A stretch of 64,000 nucleotides of DNA from assembly GCF_045348435.1 (NCBI RefSeq), contig NZ_CP157484.1:3162001-3226000 (forward strand), given 5' to 3'. Source of the DNA: Alsobacter sp045348435. Lineage in GTDB: Bacteria; Pseudomonadota; Alphaproteobacteria; Rhizobiales; Beijerinckiaceae. Every line of letters starts with the position of its first letter. Position 1 is the stretch's first letter. Positions 34,738 to 43,668 of the stretch are shown piece by piece. Under the pieces are notes generated by a model. It saw nothing but the letters and a program-made list of their open reading frames with translations. It was not told the origin of the DNA and ran no database searches. The translations under genes and the position numbers were made by a program.

Positions 34738-35910
34738 ATGCTGGCCAACGCTCCGCGTCCCTTCAACTTCGATCTCGGCGAGACCGCCGACGCCATCCGC
34801 GAGACCGTCGCGGGCTTCGCCCAGTCCGAGATCGCCCCCCGGGCCGAGGAGATCGACAAGTCCAACACGTTCCCGCGCGACCTCTGGCCCCGCATGGGCG
34901 AGCTCGGCCTGCACGGCATCACCGTCGAGGAGGAGTATGGCGGGTCCGGGCTGGGCTATCTGGAGCACGTCGTCGCCATGGAGGAGGTCAGCCGCGCCTC
35001 CGCCTCCGTCGGGCTGAGCTACGGCGCCCACTCCAATCTCTGCGTCAACCAGATGCGTCGCAACGGCTCGGAGGCGCAGAAGCGCAAATACCTGCCCAAG
35101 CTCATCTCCGGCGAGCATGTCGGCGCGCTGGCGATGTCGGAGCCCGGCGCCGGCTCGGACGTGGTCTCGATGCGCACCCGCGCGGAGAAGAAAGGCGACC
35201 GCTACGTCCTCAACGGCTCCAAGATGTGGATCACCAACGGCCCCTGCGCCGAGACCCTCATCGTCTACGCCAAAACCGATCCGGAGGCGGGCCCGCGCGG
35301 CATCACGGCCTTCATCGTCGAGCAGGGCATGAAGGGCTTCGCCACCGCCCAGAAGCTCGACAAGCTCGGCATGCGCGGCTCCGACACCGGCGAACTCGTC
35401 TTCGAGGACTGCGAGATCCCCGAGGAGAACGTGCTCGGCCAGGAGGGACGCGGCGTCAACGTGCTGATGTCGGGCCTCGACTACGAGCGCGCCGTGCTGG
35501 CCGCCGGCCCGCTCGGCATCATGCAGGCGGCGCTCGACGTGGTCATGCCCTACGTCCATGAGCGCAAGCAGTTCGGCAAGCCCATCGGCGAGTTCCAGCT
35601 CGTCCAGGGCAAGCTCGCCGACATGTACGTCACCATGAACGCCTGCAAGGCCTATGTGTACGCCGTCGCCAAGGCCTGCGACCGCGGCGAGACCACCCGC
35701 GAGGACGCCGCCGGCGCCATCCTGATCGCGGCCGAGAAGGCCACCCAGATGGCGCTCGACGCCATCCAGCTCCTGGGCGGCAACGGCTACATCAACGACT
35801 ACCCCACGGGCCGCCTCCTGCGCGACGCCAAGCTCTATGAGATCGGCGCGGGCACCAGCGAGATCCGCCGCATGCTCATCGGCCGCGAGCTGTTCGCCAA
35901 GACGGCGTGA
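34738..35910 (+). CDS. ivd: Isovaleryl-CoA dehydrogenase
   Basis: A 390-residue acyl-CoA dehydrogenase. ALAMSEPGAGSDVVSM and KMWITNGP mark the FAD site, and HERKQFGKPIGEFQLVQGKLADMY the substrate side. The catalytic base is placed as in isovaleryl-CoA dehydrogenases, in LDYERAVLAAGPLG, and not at the C-terminal glutamate of medium-chain enzymes. It oxidises isovaleryl-CoA to 3-methylcrotonyl-CoA, the substrate of the MCC encoded about 10 kb upstream. Electrons go to ETF. The ATG at 34738 follows AAGAGGAAA; an open frame continues upstream without support. Confidence 0.93.
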   Translation: MLANAPRPFNFDLGETADAIRETVAGFAQSEIAPRAEEIDKSNTFPRDLWPRMGELGLHGITVEEEYGGSGLGYLEHVVAMEEVSRASASVGLSYGAHSNLCVNQMRRNGSEAQKRKYLPKLISGEHVGALAMSEPGAGSDVVSMRTRAEKKGDRYVLNGSKMWITNGPCAETLIVYAKTDPEAGPRGITAFIVEQGMKGFATAQKLDKLGMRGSDTGELVFEDCEIPEENVLGQEGRGVNVLMSGLDYERAVLAAGPLGIMQAALDVVMPYVHERKQFGKPIGEFQLVQGKLADMYVTMNACKAYVYAVAKACDRGETTREDAAGAILIAAEKATQMALDAIQLLGGNGYINDYPTGRLLRDAKLYEIGAGTSEIRRMLIGRELFAKTA

Positions 35911-35957
35911 AGGAGCTGTCGTCGAATCGACGTTCGACGGACACAACCTCTGGACAG

Positions 35958-35980
35958 GACGCCCGTGACGGGCGTCTTAT
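35958..35980 (+). terminator. Probable terminator of ivd
   Basis: GACGCCCG-TGA-CGGGCGTC forms a perfect 8-bp stem with a three-base loop, followed by TTAT. It lies 48 bases after the ivd stop and before the GST gene. The T-tail is short, so termination may be partial. Confidence 0.55.
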
Positions 35981-36009
35981 CGGGCGCATTCTGACAAGGA
36001 ACCCGCTCG

Positions 36010-36630
36010 ATGCTCGTGATCTGGGGCCGTATCTCGTCCGTCAACGTCCAGAAGGTGGTGTTCGCCGCCGGCGAGCTGGGGCTCGCCTTCGAGAGGCGGG
36101 AGGCGGGCGGAAAGTTCGGCGTGGTGCAGACGCCCGAATACAAGGCCAAGAACCCCAACGCGCTCGTTCCCACCATCGAGGACGACGGCGTCGTGCTGTG
36201 GGAGTCCAACGCGATCGTGCGCTATCTCGCGGCGCGCTACGGCCAGGGTTCGCTGTGGCCGCAGGACCCGGCCGAGCGGGGCCTGGCGGATCGCTGGATG
36301 GACTGGCAGCAGACCTCGCTCAACCCCGCCATCGGGCCCGCCTTCATGAACCTCGTACGCCTGCCGCCGGACCAGCGCGACGCGGCGGCCGCCGAGGCGG
36401 CCTTGGCCAAGAGCGAGACCATGCTGGCCATTCTGGAGGCCCACCTCGCCGGCAGCCCCTATCTGGCGGGCGAGACGATCACGATGGCCGAGATGGTCGT
36501 GGCCCCCTCCGTGCATCGCTGGCTCAACCTGCCCGCCGCGCGCCAGAGCCGCCCGCATGTTGAGGCCTGGTACGCCGGGCTCTTCGCCCGCGACGCCGCC
36601 CGGCAGGCGCTCCCGCTTCCGATCGAGTGA
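36010..36630 (+). CDS. Glutathione S-transferase family protein
   Basis: A 206-residue GST. The thioredoxin-like N-domain shows ISSVNVQKVVFAAGELG (with serine and asparagine near the glutathione site), NALVPTIEDDG and LWESNAIVRYLAARYG; the helical C-domain follows, with LAGETITMAEMVVAPSVHRW. It is expected to conjugate or bind glutathione. The SDR gene begins 11 bases after its stop codon, so both may be cotranscribed. Confidence 0.93.
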   Translation: MLVIWGRISSVNVQKVVFAAGELGLAFERREAGGKFGVVQTPEYKAKNPNALVPTIEDDGVVLWESNAIVRYLAARYGQGSLWPQDPAERGLADRWMDWQQTSLNPAIGPAFMNLVRLPPDQRDAAAAEAALAKSETMLAILEAHLAGSPYLAGETITMAEMVVAPSVHRWLNLPAARQSRPHVEAWYAGLFARDAARQALPLPIE

Positions 36631-36641
36631 AAGCCCTTCCC

Positions 36642-37334
36642 ATGCGCGTCGCCATGGTCTCCGGAGCGAATCGCGGCATCGGCCTCGCGGTGGCGCGCGA
36701 GCTGAAGGCCGCCGGCTTCGCCCTGTCGCTCGGCGTGCGGCGGCCGGAGGGCGCGCCGGCCGAGCTGTCGCAGGGCGGCGACGCGCTGGTCCACCGCTAC
36801 GAGGCCACGGACCGCTCGTCCGCCCGCGCCTGGGTGGAGGCGACGGCGGCCCGCTTCGGGCGCATCGATGCGCTCGTCAACAACGCCGGGATCGCCCCGC
36901 AGGTGCGCCTCGAGGACGGAGCGGAGGAGGACCTGGACGCTCTCTTCGACGTCAACGTGAAGGGGCCCTTCCGGCTGATCCAGGCCGCCCTGCCCCACCT
37001 TAAGGCGTCGGGCGCCGGGCGCGTGGTCAATGTCGCGTCGCTGTCCGGCAAGCGCGTGATGGGGCTCAATGTCGGCTACCAGATGTCCAAGCACGCCGTC
37101 GTGGCGCTCACGCATGGCGTCCGCCGGCTCGGATGGGAGCATGGGATCCGCGCCACCGCGCTCTGTCCGGGCTATGTCGACACCGATCTCACCGCCCAGG
37201 TCCAGGACTTGCCACATGAGGAGATGACCCGGCCCGAGGACCTCGCCCGGATCGTCGCCCTGGTCCTGCAGCTTCCCAACAACGCCGCGATCGCAGAGGT
37301 TCTGGTGAACTGCCGCTACGAGCACATGCTCTGA
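36642..37334 (+). CDS. Short-chain dehydrogenase/reductase
   Basis: A 230-residue classical SDR with the nucleotide loop SGANRGIGLAV, NNAGIAPQV, the catalytic serine in NVASLSGK and YxxxK as YQMSKHAV. It oxidises or reduces an alcohol or ketone with NAD(P). A GTG at 36627 overlapping the GST stop is an alternative start; the ATG at 36642 gives the usual distance to the glycine loop. Only one base separates it from the next gene, so it is part of the dehydrogenase operon and may act on the product of that enzyme. Confidence 0.9.
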   Translation: MRVAMVSGANRGIGLAVARELKAAGFALSLGVRRPEGAPAELSQGGDALVHRYEATDRSSARAWVEATAARFGRIDALVNNAGIAPQVRLEDGAEEDLDALFDVNVKGPFRLIQAALPHLKASGAGRVVNVASLSGKRVMGLNVGYQMSKHAVVALTHGVRRLGWEHGIRATALCPGYVDTDLTAQVQDLPHEEMTRPEDLARIVALVLQLPNNAAIAEVLVNCRYEHML

Positions 37335-37335
37335 G

Positions 37336-37641
37336 ATGCCGACCCCCCCGGCGCCGCTCTTCCACCGGCTCGTCCCCCGCGACGGGCCTTCCGTGACCTT
37401 CACCATCGACGGCGCGCCGGCGGCCGCGCAGGCCGGGGACCTCCTCCTCACGGCGATCCTGCTGAACGGCTCAGCGCTGCGGCGCTTCGAGTTCGGCGAG
37501 GGACGCCGGGCCGGATTCTGCCTCATGGCCGCCTGCCAGGATTGCTGGGTGACGCTGGCGGACGGACGCCGGCTGCGCTCCTGCACCACGCTGGTGGAGG
37601 ACGGCATGGCCGTCGTGATCGAGGGCGGCCCGCATGGCTGA
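37336..37641 (+). CDS. [2Fe-2S] small subunit of amine/opine-type dehydrogenase
   Basis: A 101-residue ferredoxin-like protein (Fer2_4 type). The cluster ligands are C-x4-C-x2-C in FCLMAACQDCWV plus a later cysteine in RLRSCTT. It matches the smallest subunit of HcnABC, opine oxidase (Oox) and D-hydroxyproline dehydrogenase (gamma) complexes. Its stop overlaps the next gene by eight bases, and translation is therefore coupled to the two FAD subunits. Confidence 0.88.
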   Translation: MPTPPAPLFHRLVPRDGPSVTFTIDGAPAAAQAGDLLLTAILLNGSALRRFEFGEGRRAGFCLMAACQDCWVTLADGRRLRSCTTLVEDGMAVVIEGGPHG

Positions 37642-39013
37642 CGCCGCGAACCACGGCCCCGTGGTCGCCATCGTGGGCGCCGGCCCGGCGGGGCTGCGCG
37701 CGGCCGAGGCGCTGGCCCTGGCGGGCCTGCGTCCGGTACTGTTCGACGAGGCCCCCCGGCCGGGAGGCCAGATCTACCGCCGCCCGCCGCCCGGCGCCGA
37801 GCGCCCCGGGCGCGACCTCTACGGCCTGGAGGCCGGCAAGGCCGCCGCCCTGCACGCGCTCCTGCCCGCGCTGGGCGAGCGCATCGACCACCGGGCGTCG
37901 ACGCTGGTGTGGAACGTCCATGAGAACCGCCTGGACACGCTGTGCGACGGCGCCTTCGGCGAGCTGGCCTTCGACCGCCTGATCCTGGCGACGGGCGCGA
38001 TGGACCGCGTCATCCCCTTCCCGGGCTGGACGCTGCCCGGGGTGTTCACCCTCGGCGGCGCGCAGATCGCCTTGAAGGCGCAGGGCGTCTCGATCGGCCG
38101 CCGGGTCGCCCTGGTCGGGGCCGGACCGCTGCTGCCGCTGGTCGCCTGGCAATACGCCAAGGCCGGCGCGCAGATCGCGGCCGTGCTGGACGCGACGCCC
38201 TTCTCGGCCAAGCTGCGCAACGCCGCCGGGCTCGCCGCCGAGCCCCTCACGCTGGCCAAGGGGCTCTACTATACGGTGCGGACGGCCCTGCGCGGCGCGA
38301 GGCGGGCCAGCGGCGTCCGGGCGATCCGGGCGGAGGGCGCCGGCCGCGTCGAGGCGCTCTCCTGGGTGGGCGCGGACGGGCGCGAGCATCGCGTTGCCTG
38401 CGACGCCGTCGGGGCCTCCTTCGGACTGCGCAGCGAGACCCAGCTCGCCGACCTTGCGGGCTGCCGCTTCGCCTTCGACGAGCAAACCCGGCAATGGACG
38501 CCGCAGCGCAAGCCCGACGGCCGCTCCAGCCGGCCTGGCGTGTACCTGGCGGGCGACGGCTCGGGCGTCGGCGGCGCCGACGTGGCGGAGCTGCAGGGCC
38601 GGCGCACGGCGCTCGCCGTGCTGGAGGACATGGGCCGCCCCGTCCACGCGGCCGAGGTCGCCAGGCTGGACCAGGCCTTGGCCCGGCAGGCGCGGTTCCG
38701 CGCGGCGCTGGAAGCGGCCTATCCCTATCCGGACCACCTGATCGCCGCGCTCCCCGACGACGAGATCCTGTGCCGCTGCGAGGGCGTCACCGCCGGCGCG
38801 CTGCGCGACGCGGTGCGCGGCAAGTCGGCCACGGAGGTGAACCGCGTCAAGGCCTTCACCCGCATCGGCATGGGCCGCTGCCAGGGCCGCGTCTGCGGCC
38901 ACGCGGCCGCCGAACTCGTCGCCCGCGAGCTTGGCCGCCCGCCCGCCGAAGCGGGCCGGCTGCGCGGCCAGCCCCCGGTCAAGCCCATCCCGGTCCTCGG
39001 AGCGCCCCGATGA
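37634..39013 (+). CDS. FAD/NAD-binding subunit with BFD-like [2Fe-2S] domain (HcnB/OoxA-like)
   Basis: A 459-residue flavoprotein. VAIVGAGPAGLRAAEALALAG (start of Rossmann fold; GAGPAG loop) near residue 13, LILATGAMDRVIPFPGW, then a second nucleotide fold (RVALVGAGPLLPLV). The C-terminal part carries BFD-type cysteines: CRCEGVT and GRCQGRVCG. This is the layout of the alpha subunit of three-part amino-acid or opine dehydrogenases. It passes electrons between FAD and iron-sulphur clusters. The gene overlaps both neighbours (ATGA at 39010). Confidence 0.9.
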   Translation: MADAANHGPVVAIVGAGPAGLRAAEALALAGLRPVLFDEAPRPGGQIYRRPPPGAERPGRDLYGLEAGKAAALHALLPALGERIDHRASTLVWNVHENRLDTLCDGAFGELAFDRLILATGAMDRVIPFPGWTLPGVFTLGGAQIALKAQGVSIGRRVALVGAGPLLPLVAWQYAKAGAQIAAVLDATPFSAKLRNAAGLAAEPLTLAKGLYYTVRTALRGARRASGVRAIRAEGAGRVEALSWVGADGREHRVACDAVGASFGLRSETQLADLAGCRFAFDEQTRQWTPQRKPDGRSSRPGVYLAGDGSGVGGADVAELQGRRTALAVLEDMGRPVHAAEVARLDQALARQARFRAALEAAYPYPDHLIAALPDDEILCRCEGVTAGALRDAVRGKSATEVNRVKAFTRIGMGRCQGRVCGHAAAELVARELGRPPAEAGRLRGQPPVKPIPVLGAPR

Positions 39014-40170
39014 GCGAACGCCTCGCAGTCGACGTCTGCGTCATCGGCGGAGGGATCGCCGGCTGCGCCGCGGCCGTGCGGCTGCGCCAGGCCGGCATGA
39101 CGGTGGCGGTGCTCGACCGCGGGCTGTGCGGCGCCGGGGCCAGCGGGGTGAATTTCGGCGGCGTCCGGCAGCAAGGCCGCAATCTTCACGAACTGCCGCT
39201 CGCCCGGCGCGCGCGCGCCCTCTGGGACGGCCTGTCCGCCCTGCTGGACCAGGACGTCGAGCTCGACGTCTCGGGCCATATCAAGCTCGCCCGCTCGGAG
39301 GCCGACATGGCCGAGCTGGAGCGCTACGCCCGCGACGCCCGCGACTACGGGCTGGAGCTGCAGATGCTGGGCTCCAACCGCGTGCGCAGCGAGATCCCCT
39401 GGCTCGGCGACACGGTGGTGGGGGCCTCGCTGTCGCCGCAGGACGGGCAGGCCAATCCGCGCGTCGTCGGCCCGGCCTTCGCCCGGCTGGCGCGCCGGCT
39501 CGGGGCCGAGATCCGCGAGAACAGCCGCGTGACGGCGGCGCGCCGCACCGAGCGCGGCTTCGCCGTGGAGGCGGGCGACGCGCTGACCGTGGAGAGCGCC
39601 TGGCTGGTGAACACGGCCGGCGCCTTCGGCGGCGCCGTGGCCTCGTGGTTCGGCGAGACCGCCCCGGTGGAGCCGCTCATGCCCAACATGCTGGTGACCG
39701 AGCCGCTGCCCTATTTCGTCAGCCGCTCCATCGGCGTGTGCGGAGGCGACGTCTATCTGCGCCAGACCGGGCGCGGCAACGTCATCTTCGGCGGCGGCCG
39801 CGGCTGGGGCGACGCCGACCTGGCGGTGTCCCGCCCCCTCACCGACCAGTCGCTCGCGGGCATGAACCGGACGCTGGACCTCGTGCCCGCGCTCGGCAAC
39901 GCCCAGGTGATCCGCACCTGGACCGGCATCGACGGCCAGACGCCGGACCGCATCCCGGTGATCGGCCATTCCGCGACGGCGCCGCAGCTCGTGCACGCCT
40001 TCGGCTTCTCCGGGCACGGCTTCCAGCTCGGCCCCGCGGTCGGCGAGGTGATCGCCGAACTCGTGCTGGACGGCCGCACCCCCACCCCGATCGCGCCGTT
40101 TGCGATCGAGCGGTTCGCGCACGGGAGCGCCGCGGCGAACGTTGCGGGGGACACGCATACCGAGCATTGA
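39010..40170 (+). CDS. FAD-dependent oxidoreductase, DAAO-like catalytic subunit (HcnC/OoxB-like)
   Basis: A 386-residue FAD-dependent oxidoreductase of the D-amino acid oxidase / sarcosine oxidase beta class. VDVCVIGGGIAGCAAAVRL binds FAD, and the GVNFGGVRQQGRN, NTAGAFGG and C-terminal FGFSGHGFQLGPAVGE blocks are typical of the catalytic subunit in heterotrimeric dehydrogenases. With the two preceding genes it gives a complex resembling D-hydroxyproline dehydrogenase or opine oxidase. The true substrate is unknown; an imino acid or N-substituted amino acid is plausible. Confidence 0.9.
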   Translation: MSERLAVDVCVIGGGIAGCAAAVRLRQAGMTVAVLDRGLCGAGASGVNFGGVRQQGRNLHELPLARRARALWDGLSALLDQDVELDVSGHIKLARSEADMAELERYARDARDYGLELQMLGSNRVRSEIPWLGDTVVGASLSPQDGQANPRVVGPAFARLARRLGAEIRENSRVTAARRTERGFAVEAGDALTVESAWLVNTAGAFGGAVASWFGETAPVEPLMPNMLVTEPLPYFVSRSIGVCGGDVYLRQTGRGNVIFGGGRGWGDADLAVSRPLTDQSLAGMNRTLDLVPALGNAQVIRTWTGIDGQTPDRIPVIGHSATAPQLVHAFGFSGHGFQLGPAVGEVIAELVLDGRTPTPIAPFAIERFAHGSAAANVAGDTHTEH

Positions 40171-40280
40171 CGACAACGCTAGTCGGCGCCCGGCAAACCC
40201 GGCTACGATCTACAGCGATAAAATGGAAATCGGCCCGAACCGAATTCCGACACGCCGGTCGACAGAGGGATTATCGACAC

Positions 40281-41822
40281 ATGAGCAAGAGCCTGATCGC
40301 CGCCGCCGCCCTGCTGCTGCTGGCCTCCACCGCGCCCGGAGCCTACGCCCAGGGAACCCTGAATGTCGGCATGGCGGCGGCCGATGTCGGCCAGCTCGAC
40401 CCGCACCGCGCCACCACCACCCAGGACAAGCCGGTCGTGTCCTGGATCTTCAACGGCCTGGTGCGCTTCAAGCCGGGCTCGGCCAGCCTGGAGACGCTGG
40501 AGCCGGATCTTGCTGAGAAATGGGAGGCTTCGCCCGACAAGCTCACCTGGACCTTCACCCTGCGCAAGGGCGTCAAGTTCCATGGCGACTACGGCGAACT
40601 GACCGCCGACGACGTGGTGTTCTCGCTCAAGCGCGCCGCCGACACGAAGACCTCCTCCTTCGCCGCCGACTACGCGGCGATCGACACGATCGAGGCTGTC
40701 GACCCGCTCACCGTGCGCATCAAGCTGAAGCAGGCGATCCCGTCTTTGCTCGGGCTCGTGACGAACTACCATGGCGGCAACATCGTCTCCAAGAAGGCCG
40801 TCGAGGCGCTGGGCGCCGACTTCCGCCTGAAGCCGATCGGCACCGGGCCGTTCGTGTTCCAGGAGTACAAGCCCAACGAGAGCCTCACGCTGGTCGCCAA
40901 CAAGAGCTATTTCCGCGGCGCCCCGAAGCTCGACAAGATCGTCTACCGCTTCATTCCCGCCGACTCGGCCCGCGACCTCGCCTTCGCGTCCGGCGAGCTG
41001 GACGTGGTCTATGGCCGGCAGGACCAGAAATGGGCCGAGCGCTTCAAGAAGGAGAAGGACGTCGTCGTCGACGTCCTGCGGCCGGCCGAGCTGTCGGTCA
41101 TCCACCTGAACATGGCCATGAAGCCGCTGGACGACAAACGCGTCCGCCAGGCCATCGCCTATGCGATCAACCGTCCCCAGATGGTGCAGTTCAAGGGCGA
41201 GCTGACGGCCGAGCCGCCCGTCTCCGTGGTGCCGAACGGCTATCTGGGAACCACCAAGGCGCCGCTCTACCCCCATGACGTGGCCAAGGCCAAGGCCCTG
41301 CTGAAGGAAGCGGGCTTCGAGAAGGGCCTGCAGGTGAAGTCGGTGCAGACCAGCCTTCCCACGATGCTGAACTCGATGCAGATCGTGCAGAGCCAGCTCA
41401 AGCAGGCCGGCATCGACCTGCAGCTCGAGGTGGTGGACCACCAGACCTACCACGCCAACATCCGCAAGGATCTCAGCGGCGTGACCTACTACTCGGCCGC
41501 CCGCTTCCCGGTCGCGGACGTGTACCTGACGCAGTTCTTCTCCTCCAAGTCGATCGTCGGCACGCCGACGGCCGTGACCAACTTCTCCCACTGCGCCGTG
41601 GCCGACAAAGAGATCGAAGCCGCCCGCAGCGAGCCCGACCTCGCCAAGCAAAAGGAGCTCTGGGCGACCGCGCAGACCAAGATCGTCGAGGAGGTCTGCG
41701 CCGTGCCGCTGTTCGAGCAGCTCCAGATCTGGGCCCACAAGACGAATGTCGACTTCGGCTACGACCTGAAGGACGCCATCCATCTGGGACCGGTGATCAC
41801 CGAAGCGACGACCAAGAAGTAA
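40281..41822 (+). CDS. ABC transporter peptide/opine-type substrate-binding protein
   Basis: A 513-residue SBP_bac_5 protein with signal peptide (about 1-23, ending GAYAQ). Family blocks include LVRFKPGSASLETLEPDLAEKW-like text near residue 50, WTFTLRKGVKFHGD, FRLKPIGTGPFVF and RVRQAIAYAINR. It delivers a ligand to the permeases encoded directly downstream. It follows the dehydrogenase subunits by 110 bases; the linkage suggests uptake of the compound they oxidise. ABC clusters of this type carry di- or oligopeptides, opines or nickel. Confidence 0.93.
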   Translation: MSKSLIAAAALLLLASTAPGAYAQGTLNVGMAAADVGQLDPHRATTTQDKPVVSWIFNGLVRFKPGSASLETLEPDLAEKWEASPDKLTWTFTLRKGVKFHGDYGELTADDVVFSLKRAADTKTSSFAADYAAIDTIEAVDPLTVRIKLKQAIPSLLGLVTNYHGGNIVSKKAVEALGADFRLKPIGTGPFVFQEYKPNESLTLVANKSYFRGAPKLDKIVYRFIPADSARDLAFASGELDVVYGRQDQKWAERFKKEKDVVVDVLRPAELSVIHLNMAMKPLDDKRVRQAIAYAINRPQMVQFKGELTAEPPVSVVPNGYLGTTKAPLYPHDVAKAKALLKEAGFEKGLQVKSVQTSLPTMLNSMQIVQSQLKQAGIDLQLEVVDHQTYHANIRKDLSGVTYYSAARFPVADVYLTQFFSSKSIVGTPTAVTNFSHCAVADKEIEAARSEPDLAKQKELWATAQTKIVEEVCAVPLFEQLQIWAHKTNVDFGYDLKDAIHLGPVITEATTKK

Positions 41823-41830
41823 GGCCGCCG

Positions 41831-42772
41831 ATGCTGCGCTTCGTCGCCAAGCGGCTGGCCCTCGCGATCCCGACGCTGTGGGCCGTCCTGACGCTCGTCT
41901 TCGTGCTGGTGCGGATCGTCCCCGGCGATCCCACCATCGTGATCCTGGGCGACCAGGCGAGCCCGGCGGCGCGCGCGGCGCTGCGCGAGAGGCTGGGTCT
42001 CGACCAGCCGCTCCTGTCCCAGTACTGGGACTTCATGACCCAGATCCTGCATGGCGACCTGGGTCGTTCGCTCGTCACCAACCGCCCCATCGTCACCGAT
42101 GTCTGGGCGGTGCTGCCCTTCACCATCGAGCTCACCTTGGCGGCGCTGGCGATCGGGGTCGTGATCGGCGTGCCGCTCGGCGTCATGGCGGCCCAGAACC
42201 GCGACGGCTTCGCCGACTGGTTCGCCCGGATGTTCTCGCTGGCGGGCCTCTCCTTCCCGGCCTTCGTGTCGGCGATCCTGCTGCTGATCGTCTTCGCCGT
42301 TCAGCTGCGCTGGTTCCCGGTGATCTCGACCGCCAACGCGGCCGACCCGGCCGAGCGCCTGCGCGCGCTGGTGCTGCCGGCCTTCAATCTGGGCCTGATC
42401 ATGGTGGCCTACGTCACCCGGGTCACCCGCTCGGGCATGCTGAAGGCGCTGGGGGAGGACTATATCCGAACGGCCCGGGCGAAGGGGCTGCCGCAACGGC
42501 TCATCGTCTGGCGGCACGCGCTGCGCAACGTGCTGATCCCGATCGTGACGGTGGTGGGCCTCTATCTGGGCGTGCTCATCGGCAACGCCGTCGTGACCGA
42601 GATCGTGTTCAACCGGCCGGGCCTCGGCAAGCTGATCGTCACCGCCCTGAACCAGCGCGACTACGCCCTCCTGCAAGGCCTGATGGTGGTGTCGGCCTTC
42701 GCCATCGTGGTCGCCAACATCCTCACGGACCTCACCTACGGGCTGGTCGACCCACGGGTGAAAACAGCATGA
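41831..42772 (+). CDS. ABC transporter permease (DppB type)
   Basis: A 313-residue inner-membrane permease with six membrane segments. The N-terminus LRFVAKRLALAIPTLWAVLT is the typical first helix, and the coupling EAA loop lies in YIRTARAKGLPQRLIVWRHALRN (ARAKGL core). It forms the translocation pore with the following permease. It starts eight bases after the binding-protein gene. Confidence 0.95.
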   Translation: MLRFVAKRLALAIPTLWAVLTLVFVLVRIVPGDPTIVILGDQASPAARAALRERLGLDQPLLSQYWDFMTQILHGDLGRSLVTNRPIVTDVWAVLPFTIELTLAALAIGVVIGVPLGVMAAQNRDGFADWFARMFSLAGLSFPAFVSAILLLIVFAVQLRWFPVISTANAADPAERLRALVLPAFNLGLIMVAYVTRVTRSGMLKALGEDYIRTARAKGLPQRLIVWRHALRNVLIPIVTVVGLYLGVLIGNAVVTEIVFNRPGLGKLIVTALNQRDYALLQGLMVVSAFAIVVANILTDLTYGLVDPRVKTA

Positions 42773-43668
42773 GCGACGCCGCGGCTTCCCCTCCGGCGGC
42801 TCCCGCCCCGCTCGCCCCTGCGCCCGTGTCGCTGGCGGCGCCCTCCGCCTGGACGCGCGCGACGCGCTCCGGCGGCCTGCTGCTGGGCGTCGTGCTGGTG
42901 GCCGCCATGATCCTGATCGCGGCCTTCGCCGCCAAGGTGGCCCCCTACGATCCGGACGACCAGGACGTGATCCTCAACCTGGTCGGCCCTTCCGCCGAGC
43001 ACTGGTTCGGCACCGACGCTTTCGGCCGCGACGTGCTTTCGCGCGTCATCTGGGGCGCCCGGATCTCGCTCTTCGTCGGCTTCGTGGCGACGCTGGCGGG
43101 CGTGGTGATCGGGACGGTGATCGGCGTCGTGTCGGGCTATTACGGCGGCGCCATCGACAAGGCCATCACGGCGGCGACCGACGTGCTGCTGAGCTTTCCG
43201 CAGCTCATCATGGGTTTGATGCTGGTCGCGGTGCTCGGCCCCAACCTGCGCAACCTCATCCTGGCCATCGCCGTGACCGCGATCCCGGCCTTCATCCGCG
43301 TCGCGCGGGGCTCCACCCTGGCCATGAAGGAGCGCGACTTCGTCGACGCCTGCCGGGCGCTGGGCTATGGCGACCTGCGCATCATGTTCCTGCACGTGCT
43401 GCCCAACATCATGGACGAGGTGGTCGTCATGGCGTCGCTGTGGCTGGCGACCGCCATCCGCACCGAATCGACGCTCGCCTTCATCGGGCTGGGCGTGCCG
43501 CCGCCGACCGCCACCTGGGGCGGCATCGTGCGCGAAGGGTTCGACAACCTGCTCGACGCCTGGTGGCTCTCGGTGTTCCCGAGCCTCGCCATCCTGCTGG
43601 TCATGATCGCCCTGAACCTGATCGGCGACGGGCTTCGCGACGCCACCGACCCGAGGGCCCCGCAGTGA
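42769..43668 (+). CDS. ABC transporter permease (DppC type)
   Basis: A 299-residue permease partner. A proline- and alanine-rich cytoplasmic N-terminus (about 1-30) precedes six helices. HWFGTDAFGRDVLSRVIWGARISL is the signature of the DppC group (GTDAFGRDV), and DFVDACRALGYGDLRIMFLHVLPN holds the EAA-like loop. It overlaps the previous gene at ATGA. Confidence 0.95.
   Translation: MSDAAASPPAAPAPLAPAPVSLAAPSAWTRATRSGGLLLGVVLVAAMILIAAFAAKVAPYDPDDQDVILNLVGPSAEHWFGTDAFGRDVLSRVIWGARISLFVGFVATLAGVVIGTVIGVVSGYYGGAIDKAITAATDVLLSFPQLIMGLMLVAVLGPNLRNLILAIAVTAIPAFIRVARGSTLAMKERDFVDACRALGYGDLRIMFLHVLPNIMDEVVVMASLWLATAIRTESTLAFIGLGVPPPTATWGGIVREGFDNLLDAWWLSVFPSLAILLVMIALNLIGDGLRDATDPRAPQ

Noticed and set aside
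38931..40170. The upstream part of a long plus-strand frame ending at 41822
   Set aside because: Only the part from 40281 (signal peptide and SBP domain) is real; the upstream part overlaps the FAD subunits in another frame.
37336..40170. Hydrogen cyanide synthase hcnABC
   Set aside because: The subunit layout is the same, but it equally fits opine and D-hydroxyproline dehydrogenases; a cyanide-synthesis name would not be supported without phylogeny.
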